Origin: JAJTDS01 sp964202895
Lineage (GTDB): Bacteria; Pseudomonadota; Alphaproteobacteria; Rickettsiales; UBA1997
Direction: 5' to 3'
Length of the DNA stretch: 64,000 bases
Assembly: GCA_964202895.1 (NCBI GenBank)
Contig: CAXNJM010000001.1
Coordinates: 62,001-126,000, forward strand
The position numbers and the translations under genes are program-made. The notes under the pieces are model-generated. The model was not told where the DNA came from and ran no database searches. It saw nothing but the letters and a program-made list of their open reading frames with translations. Within the stretch, counting starts at the first letter, position 1. The number at the start of each line of letters is the position of its first letter. This document shows positions 54,552 to 61,239 of the stretch, piece after piece.

Positions 54552-55658
54552 TTACTCAACCACAATGCAATCTGCTTTATTCTTCTGAGTTGCATTGATA
54601 TATTTAACACAAAATTCATCTGCCTCAACTTGATTAAAGAAGTTTCCTACTTGTAAGCGATAGAAAGAGCCCTTCTTGCCGAGATTTATTTCTTCGATGA
54701 AGGGTTTTAATTTGCTAAATATTTTGCTATGTTCTGTTTTTAGCTTTTGCCAATTTGCCTCCGCAACCGATTTTGAAGACATTGCGGCGATTTGGACTCT
54801 AACAATTCTAGGCTTATCTTTTTTTTGATTATCATTTTTTTGATTTTGCGATAAGTTTTTGATGATAGAGCCTTGTTTTTCATTGATATTTAAAAGACCT
54901 CCGCCTTGCGACGAAATTAAGTTTTTTGATTCTTTGCTGTTGATATTTTTTGCCTCTTTATCTTTATTTTTTTGATTAAAAATTATAATTTTGTTTTCTT
55001 CTATTTTGTTCTTTGATTGAGGTTTTTTTATTATTTCTGAATTTTTATTTTGCAATTGATTGCTGATATTTTTGCTACTGAGAGTTGAATTTGTTTGAGG
55101 AGAATTTTTTTCTGGTTTTTTTTCTTCGTTAAGATTAACGATTTTATTTTCGATCGGCAATTTGTTGATTTTATCGATAGTTGGCATTATTATATCTTCT
55201 GCTGGGAGTAATCTTTCGTCATTGCTGGCGATATTGGTAATAAATTCAGGTTTTTCTTCGTTTTTTAAAAGATTTTGTTCTGGTATTGCTGGTGCTGGCG
55301 AGTCAATAATATTATGCTTTCCTTTAAGTCCTTCTTTATTTTGTCCGAATATATCTTCGTAAACTATATTGCTATTATTGTTGCTTAATTTTAGGGCATT
55401 TTCATCTTCTGGGAGAATTTTTATCGCAAATATGGGCGAGTGAATTGTCTCAATTTCTTTATTTTCATATATTAGTTCATAGCCTTTAAAGCTAATCATA
55501 GCAAACAAAGAAATTGACATAGTGAGGCTTAACCAAATAAAATAATTTTTATTTTTTATTTTTTTAGGTTTTTTTTCAAAATTTTTACGATACCCGAAAT
55601 CTTCCATAAATTGATTTCTTCTTAATTTAAGATTTTTAATTATTTCATTTCTTCGCAA
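54552..55658 (-). CDS. SPOR-domain membrane protein
   Basis: 368 residues: a basic cytoplasmic start, one membrane anchor near 39-57 (YFIWLSLTMSISLFAMIS), a long low-complexity Lys/Asn/Glu-rich periplasmic linker, and a C-terminal SPOR domain (about 285-368, VRVQIAAMSSKSVAEANW ... GSFYRLQVGNFFNQVEADEFC). SPOR domains bind denuded glycan at the division septum, so a role in cell division is likely. It starts inside the last 19 bases of argS; Met18 is an alternative start beyond the overlap. The argS-SPOR order is common in alphaproteobacteria. Confidence 0.87.
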   Translation of the reverse strand: MRRNEIIKNLKLRRNQFMEDFGYRKNFEKKPKKIKNKNYFIWLSLTMSISLFAMISFKGYELIYENKEIETIHSPIFAIKILPEDENALKLSNNNSNIVYEDIFGQNKEGLKGKHNIIDSPAPAIPEQNLLKNEEKPEFITNIASNDERLLPAEDIIMPTIDKINKLPIENKIVNLNEEKKPEKNSPQTNSTLSSKNISNQLQNKNSEIIKKPQSKNKIEENKIIIFNQKNKDKEAKNINSKESKNLISSQGGGLLNINEKQGSIIKNLSQNQKNDNQKKDKPRIVRVQIAAMSSKSVAEANWQKLKTEHSKIFSKLKPFIEEINLGKKGSFYRLQVGNFFNQVEADEFCVKYINATQKNKADCIVVE

Positions 55659-57469
55659 GGCTTGATATTAAAGATTTCAAGACCAGTTGCAATAATTTTT
55701 TTAGTAGCAAAAACTAATAATAAACGAGAATTAGTTAAGTTGCTATTATTTTTTATAATAAATTTTAATTCATGATTTTCATTGCCTTTATGCCATAAAC
55801 TATGAAGTTCAGATGCGAGCTCTTGTAGATAGAAAGCTATTCTATGCGGTTCAAAGCTTTGGGTTGCCATTTCTATGACTCTAACAAAATTGGCAATTTT
55901 TTTAATTAAATTTAGTTCTTCTTGAGTTGTTAGTAGTTTTAGATTTTCAAGATTAGCATTTTCTAAAATATTATTGATTTTAAAGCCTTCCAACTCAGCA
56001 TTTCTAAGAATCGAGCAACAACGAGCATGGGCATATTGAACATAAAAAATTGGATTATCTTTTGATTGTTCAACCACCTTGGCGAGGTCGAAATCAAAGG
56101 GGGCATCGTTTTTACGAGTAAGCATAATGAATCGCAAGACATCTGCCCCAACTTCGTCGATAACTTCTCTTGCGGTGATAAAATTGCCAGCTCTTTTTGA
56201 CATTTTTAGCGGTTCGCCATTTTTAATGAATTTTACCATTTGACATAAAATTATTTTTATTGTCGCCTGATCGTTAGTTAGTGCCTTGGTAACTGCGGTA
56301 AGCCTTTTAACATAGCCAGCATGATCATAGCCGAGAGGCATAATAAAAACTTTAGCTCCTCTTTCAAATTTGCTTAAAATGTATCCTAGGTCTCCAGCTA
56401 GGTATGTGTAAGAGCCATCGCCCTTTTTTACCACTCTATCTTGGTCGTCGCCAAATAATGTGCTTTTGAATATTAGTTGATTTTGTGTTGCTTGGGAATC
56501 TGCCTCTTCAAGCTCTTCGTTATTTATTGCCCCCACTCCTTTATTGGTTTTAGGCAATTCTAGCTTGCCATAATATAATAAATCTAAGTCGTTGAGCTTA
56601 TTGATTGCTTGTTCGATTTTGCCAGTAAGATGTAAATTTTGATATTCGGAGAAATAGCTATTATGCTTAATTCCGAGCGAGAAGAGATCTTCCTTAATCA
56701 TTGCCAGCATTTCATCAAGAATTATTTGCTCTGTTTTGTGATGAAAATCTTCTTCTTTTGAGTTGATTAGGGAATCCTGAAAATTATTTTTAATAATTTC
56801 GGCAACTTTAATTAAATAATCACCGGGGTAAAGCCCTTCAAAGCTTGGTAATTGCTTTTGAGGAACATTGCATAATTGGCAATAGCGATAATATACAGAT
56901 TTTACTAGAGTTTTAATTTGTGAACCTGCATCGTTTATGTAGTATTCTTTTAAAACATTGAAGCCAGTTTTAATTAGTAAATTTGCTAATACATCGCCAT
57001 AAATTGCTCCACGAGTATGCCCGATATGCATTGGCCCAGTCGGGTTGGGAGAGGCATATTCAAGATTAACCGTTTGTTGATTGCCAATATTAGGAAAATT
57101 AAACTCATCATTTTTGATAATGGTTAATAAAGCCCGATGAATGATATTATTATTGGTGAAAATATTGATAAAACCAGCTCCGGCAATTTCAAATTTATCA
57201 ACTGAATTTTTAATATCCTCTCTTTCTGAAAGTTTATTTATTAGCTCTTGAGCGAGTAATTTTGGTTGATTAAGGCCTTTTATAGCAGAAAATTTTTTAG
57301 AAAAAGTCATGGCTATATTGCAGGCTAAATCGCCGTGCAGTTGCTCTTTGGCTGGTTCAATCGTAAATTTTTGATAATCATCGCTAGAAATCTCTATTTG
57401 ATTAGAGCTAGCAATTTGTTGCATTGACAAGAAAAATAATTCTTTAAAATGCTGAAAAATATTATTCAT
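55640..57469 (-). CDS. argS: arginyl-tRNA synthetase
   Basis: Class I aminoacyl-tRNA synthetase, 609 residues. HIGH motif at 148-151 (PTGPMHIGHTRG), KMSKR-type LKMSKRAGNF, N-terminal Add-1 domain (HGDLACNIAM) and a C-terminal DALR helical domain with YVQYAHARCCSILRN. It is divergent from the tRNA-Arg(TCT) gene 450 bp away, placing enzyme and substrate side by side. Confidence 0.96.
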   Translation of the reverse strand: MNNIFQHFKELFFLSMQQIASSNQIEISSDDYQKFTIEPAKEQLHGDLACNIAMTFSKKFSAIKGLNQPKLLAQELINKLSEREDIKNSVDKFEIAGAGFINIFTNNNIIHRALLTIIKNDEFNFPNIGNQQTVNLEYASPNPTGPMHIGHTRGAIYGDVLANLLIKTGFNVLKEYYINDAGSQIKTLVKSVYYRYCQLCNVPQKQLPSFEGLYPGDYLIKVAEIIKNNFQDSLINSKEEDFHHKTEQIILDEMLAMIKEDLFSLGIKHNSYFSEYQNLHLTGKIEQAINKLNDLDLLYYGKLELPKTNKGVGAINNEELEEADSQATQNQLIFKSTLFGDDQDRVVKKGDGSYTYLAGDLGYILSKFERGAKVFIMPLGYDHAGYVKRLTAVTKALTNDQATIKIILCQMVKFIKNGEPLKMSKRAGNFITAREVIDEVGADVLRFIMLTRKNDAPFDFDLAKVVEQSKDNPIFYVQYAHARCCSILRNAELEGFKINNILENANLENLKLLTTQEELNLIKKIANFVRVIEMATQSFEPHRIAFYLQELASELHSLWHKGNENHELKFIIKNNSNLTNSRLLLVFATKKIIATGLEIFNIKPCEEMK

Positions 57470-57639
57470 TTTTGATAAAAATTAATTGTGTTATCAACTT
57501 TTGTGATTAGAAAACTAAAGCTATATTTTTTTGATTTTTAATTCGCTTCATTTAATTTAAAATAATGCCAATCAAGGCAAAAAAGCTTATAATGAGCTAA
57601 TTTATTGTCAAGTTATAGCAAAAAATATAAAATTCATTA

Positions 57640-57776
57640 AAGTAAGCTCAAAAATTATTAAGAGGGGAGTGTGGAGCCAGCTTGTTGACGATACAGAAAA
57701 GAAGGAGTTGTAAATCTTAAACTTCTCCAGCTTTAGTAAAAAGGGGTTCGGTTCTTGTTAAAGCTGGTTAATTTTT
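57640..57776 (+). ncRNA. possible small structured RNA
   Basis: A sigma70-like promoter (TTGTCA 57605-57610, 17 bp, TAAAAT 57628-57633) precedes about 135 bases ending in a strong hairpin, CCAGCTTTA (57727-57735) with TAAAGCTGG (57759-57767), and a T tract (57772-57776). An earlier CCAGCTT at 57677-57683 could compete for the same 3' arm, giving a switch-like alternative fold. I do not recognise it as 4.5S, 6S, tmRNA or RNase P RNA. No expression evidence. Confidence 0.4.
57727..57776 (+). terminator. 9-bp hairpin with T tract
   Basis: Perfect 9-bp stem CCAGCTTTA / TAAAGCTGG, 23-base loop, followed by TTAATTTTTC. Plausible intrinsic terminator for a transcript starting near 57640. Confidence 0.55.
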
Positions 57777-57921
57777 CTCTTTCTTTAGTAGCTTAAATTA
57801 TATTAAAAAAAATATTGATTTTTTATTTTATTTGTTAAGAATTCTTCGGCTAATATCTTTTTAGGCTATATATTGTTAATTAATTTAGCAAATCTAATAG
57901 TAAATCTAAGAGCAAATTTAA

Positions 57922-57998
57922 GAGCCCGTAGCTCAGTTGGATAGAGCAACAGCCTTCTAAGCTGTGGGTCGAACGTTCGAATCGTTTCGGGCTCACCA
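57922..57998 (+). tRNA. tRNA-Arg (anticodon TCT)
   Basis: 77 nt with encoded CCA (57996-57998). Acceptor stem GAGCCCG/CGGGCTC, D arm GCTCAGTTGGATAGAGC, anticodon stem ACAGC/GCTGT with loop CTTCTAA (anticodon 57956-57958 = TCT, reads AGA), and T arm GAACG-TTCGAAT-CGTTT with one G-U pair. All arms pair; discriminator A. AGA is the dominant Arg codon expected in AT-rich DNA. Confidence 0.97.
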
Positions 57999-58124
57999 TT
58001 AATTTTTAATCTAAAAATAGGTTAAAATAATCATACTACTAAAAATAGTTGATTAAATAGTTTACATTTACAACAACCATCTTGCCTATTTTAGGCTGGA
58101 AAACATTAATTTTTTGATGAATTT

Positions 58125-58250
58125 ATGAAAATATTCAACTCACTTAAATCTGCAAAAAAAAGACACAAAAACTGCAAAATTGTTAGAAGAAAAGGTCGTT
58201 TATTCGTTATAAACAAAACTAATCCTCGCTTCAAGGCTCGTCAAGGTTAA
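58125..58250 (+). CDS. rpmJ: 50S ribosomal protein L36
   Basis: 41-residue protein MKIFNSLKSAKKRHKNC, then KIVRRKGRLFVINKTNPRFKA and RQG, the alphaproteobacterial L36 sequence. It is the C-minus type, lacking the full zinc-binding CxxC...CxxxxH set. Too short for many gene finders. It lies alone between the tRNA and hemC. Confidence 0.95.
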   Translation: MKIFNSLKSAKKRHKNCKIVRRKGRLFVINKTNPRFKARQG

Positions 58251-58301
58251 TTAATTTATATCAACTGAAAATTATTTATAAATTTTTTATAGTCAATTAT
58301 A

Positions 58302-59267
58302 ATGCCCAATCAAACTGCTATTATAAGAGTTGGCACTAGAGCAAGTATGCTTGCTTTGGCACAGTTTGAAGAGGTTAAAAAATATATTAATAATTTTTCT
58401 CCAAATTTAATAGTTGAACCGCACAAAATAAAAACTTCTGGTGATATCATTCAGCAAAAACCTCTTTTTGATATCGGAGGAAAGGGTCTTTTTATAAAAG
58501 AGCTAGAAGAAGCCTTGCTTGAAGATAAAATCGATATCGCAGTTCATTCTGCCAAAGATTTAACACCATTTCTTAATCAAAACACTGAAATATTCGCTTT
58601 TACAGCAAGACAAGAAGTTAGAGACTGCCTATTATCAAAAAAATTTTCTAGCTTAGCAGATTTACCAATTAATGCAAGGGTTGGAACCTGTTCTCCTCGT
58701 AGAAAAGCCATATTACTTAAATCAAGGCCAGATCTACAAATAATACAATTAAGAGGCAATATTGACAGCAGAATTAGCAAGGTTATAGAAGGTGAGATCG
58801 ATGCAATAATTTTAGCATTATGCGGGCTAAAAAGATCTGGTTTAACCGATTTAGTGAAAGAAATTTTTGATATCGATAAATTCTTACCTGCGGGAGGTCA
58901 AGGAGCCCTAGCAATTCAAGGTTTAAAAGAAAATATAAAATTAAAAGAGTTGATAAAAAATATTGATGATGAAGTAAGTAGAATTGAAGTAACTACCGAA
59001 AGATCAGTTCTGCAAAATCTTAATGCTTCTTGCATTACCCCCATTGCAGTCAATGCTTGCTGGAACTCCATTTCTAAGCAATTAAAGCTAAAAGTTCAAA
59101 TTTTTGATTATGACGGTTCGGAGTTTTATCAAACCTCCTCAATATCTGATTTATCATCTTTTTCAAATGCTCAACTTAATCAACAGGCTGAAATTGCAGG
59201 CTTTAATCTTGCTGAAGATCTTAAAAATAATGCCCAAAAATTATTGCAAAAAATTTGCAGTAATTAA
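58302..59267 (+). CDS. hemC: porphobilinogen deaminase (hydroxymethylbilane synthase)
   Basis: Assembles four porphobilinogens into hydroxymethylbilane for haem. 321 residues: RVGTRASMLALAQ at the N terminus, catalytic Asp86 in VHSAKDLTP, RVGTCSPRRKAIL, RGNIDSRISK, LPAGGQGALAIQ and the dipyrromethane cofactor Cys244 in NASCITPIAV. Complete. Start is 51 bp after rpmJ. Confidence 0.96.
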   Translation: MPNQTAIIRVGTRASMLALAQFEEVKKYINNFSPNLIVEPHKIKTSGDIIQQKPLFDIGGKGLFIKELEEALLEDKIDIAVHSAKDLTPFLNQNTEIFAFTARQEVRDCLLSKKFSSLADLPINARVGTCSPRRKAILLKSRPDLQIIQLRGNIDSRISKVIEGEIDAIILALCGLKRSGLTDLVKEIFDIDKFLPAGGQGALAIQGLKENIKLKELIKNIDDEVSRIEVTTERSVLQNLNASCITPIAVNACWNSISKQLKLKVQIFDYDGSEFYQTSSISDLSSFSNAQLNQQAEIAGFNLAEDLKNNAQKLLQKICSN

Positions 59268-59326
59268 CAATGAATTTCTTAATTCTTAGAAATTAACTAA
59301 GACTTGTAAAATTAAATTTCAATATT

Positions 59327-60832
59327 ATGAAAAAAGAGAAATTAATAATTTTTGATACCACCTTGAGAGACGGAGAACAAGCTCCCGGTGCCACTATGAC
59401 AATCGAAGAAAAGCTATTAATTGCAAAAAATCTAGAAGAAATGAAGGTTGATGTTATTGAGGCTGGTTTTCCTGCATCTTCAATTGGCGATTTCAATGCA
59501 GTTAAAAAAATTGCTGAAACAATTCGCAACTCAACAATTTGCGGTTTAGCAAGAGCAAAAGAAGACGACATCAGAAAAACCGCTTTAGCACTAGAAAAAG
59601 CTATATCTCCAAGAATACACACCTTTATTGCAACTAGCGATATTCACTTAGAATATAAATTAAAAATATCGCGAGAACAAGTTTTAGAGTTAATAAAATC
59701 AAGTGTTAGTCTTGCTCGCAATTTGTGTCCTCAAGTAGATTGGTCGCCAGAAGATGCAACTCGCTCTGATCGTGATTTTTTATTTAAAGCAATTGAAGTT
59801 GCAATTAATGCAGGAGCCAATACTATCAATATTCCAGACACTGTTGGCTATACTACCCCAGAAGAATATTACCATCTAATTTTAGCAATTAAAAATAATG
59901 TTAGCAATATTGACAAAGCAATAATTTCAACTCATTGCCATAATGATTTAGGGCTTGCTACTGCAAACTCACTTTCTGCAGTTCTTGCTGGTGCAAGGCA
60001 GGTTGAATGCACAATTAACGGAATTGGTGAAAGGGCGGGGAATGCGGCTCTTGAAGAAATTGTCATGGCAATCAAAACTCGTCCTGATTTTTATCAAATT
60101 GAAACCAATATAGAAACCACAATGATAAGCAGGGTTTCAAAGCTTGTTTCAACAGTTACTGGTTTTGTTGTGCAAAGAAATAAAGCAATTGTTGGAGCTA
60201 ATGCTTTTGCCCATGAAAGCGGAATCCATCAAGATGGTATGTTAAAAAATCGTGCAACCTACGAAATAATGTCTCCGCAATCAATTGGCTTACAAAAAAC
60301 CTATTTAAGATTGGGAAAACTATCTGGAAGAGCCGCGGTGAAAGATCGCCTCAAAGAAATAGGTTTTGAGATAGAAAATCAACAATTTGAAGATTTCTTT
60401 GTTAAATTTAAAGATCTTGCCGATCGTAAAAAAGAAATCCATGACGAAGACCTCATAAAACTGCTTGATTCAGTAGCAATCAAACAATCAAGCCTAGAGC
60501 TAATTGATTTAGAAGTTAGTTCAGGAATCAACCATCATGCAAATGCAAAAATTAAAATTAGTAATAATCGACAAGAGCTAGAAGCCAGTTTTGCCTCGCA
60601 ATTTGGGCCTATTGATGCAATCTTTAATGCGATTAAAAAAATCATACCTCATAATTCTAACCTTGTTTTATATCAAGTTGATGCAGTGACACAAGGAACC
60701 GATGCTCAAGCCAATGCTACTGTAAGATTGGAGGAATTAGGGAAAATCTACAGTGCTAGTGGTTCAGACACCGATGTTCTCGTAGCCTCAGCAATAGCTT
60801 ATATCAACTGCCTCGCTAAGATGAAAAGTTAA
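59327..60832 (+). CDS. leuA: 2-isopropylmalate synthase
   Basis: First committed step of leucine synthesis: acetyl-CoA plus 2-ketoisovalerate. 501 residues; catalytic barrel with DTTLRDGEQAPGATM, metal-binding HCHNDLGLATANSL, and CTINGIGERAGNAALEEIV; the C-terminal regulatory domain, with ATVRLEELGKIYSASGSDTDVLVAS at the end, is complete, so leucine feedback inhibition is likely kept. leuB, leuC and leuD are not in the window. Together with ilvB and ilvE it indicates an active branched-chain pathway. Confidence 0.96.
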   Translation: MKKEKLIIFDTTLRDGEQAPGATMTIEEKLLIAKNLEEMKVDVIEAGFPASSIGDFNAVKKIAETIRNSTICGLARAKEDDIRKTALALEKAISPRIHTFIATSDIHLEYKLKISREQVLELIKSSVSLARNLCPQVDWSPEDATRSDRDFLFKAIEVAINAGANTINIPDTVGYTTPEEYYHLILAIKNNVSNIDKAIISTHCHNDLGLATANSLSAVLAGARQVECTINGIGERAGNAALEEIVMAIKTRPDFYQIETNIETTMISRVSKLVSTVTGFVVQRNKAIVGANAFAHESGIHQDGMLKNRATYEIMSPQSIGLQKTYLRLGKLSGRAAVKDRLKEIGFEIENQQFEDFFVKFKDLADRKKEIHDEDLIKLLDSVAIKQSSLELIDLEVSSGINHHANAKIKISNNRQELEASFASQFGPIDAIFNAIKKIIPHNSNLVLYQVDAVTQGTDAQANATVRLEELGKIYSASGSDTDVLVASAIAYINCLAKMKS

Positions 60833-61239
60833 AATTTTTAAAAATATTTTATGCTTAAATTTTTTTAGTAAGATAAATAAATTAATGAAACTCTTAACAG
60901 ATAAAAAGGGCTTTAAAATTATTTATAAAAAATAAAATAAAAATTGACAATCAAGAAAGAATATCTAGATTTTATGCTTATTTTAAGCAATAAAGCGATA
61001 TTTATAAATTTATTTCTAATCTTTATTTTGTCAATTTTCTAATCATCCATCAACCTTTGATAATGCTGGTAGGTAATTTAAAATAAGGGGCTTCGTGCAG
61101 GTTTTTAATTTATAGTTTTTTTGATAATTTTAATAAAAATAAATTATTACACTAATTAATATTTAAAAGCCTTTCAATTTATTATTACAAAACCTAGACA
61201 ATCAATTTTTAAATTGATGGGATTAAAATTTATCAATCT
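60833..61239. other. AT-rich gap after leuA
   Basis: 407 bp with no gene. A short fragment GGGGCTTCGTGCAGG at about 61086 resembles part of the dispersed palindromic element. A TTGACA at 60944-60949 with TAGATT 16 bp further on is a possible promoter for the next gene, about 270 bp upstream of its ATG. Confidence 0.45.

Larger units (their letters stand above)
57470..57921. other. argS / tRNA-Arg intergenic region
   Basis: 452 bp without a protein gene. It contains overlapping divergent promoter-like elements around 57605-57633 (rightward TTGTCA, 17 bp, TAAAAT; leftward TTGACA on the other strand at 57607-57612) and a hairpin-rich segment described as a possible small RNA. Confidence 0.55.
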
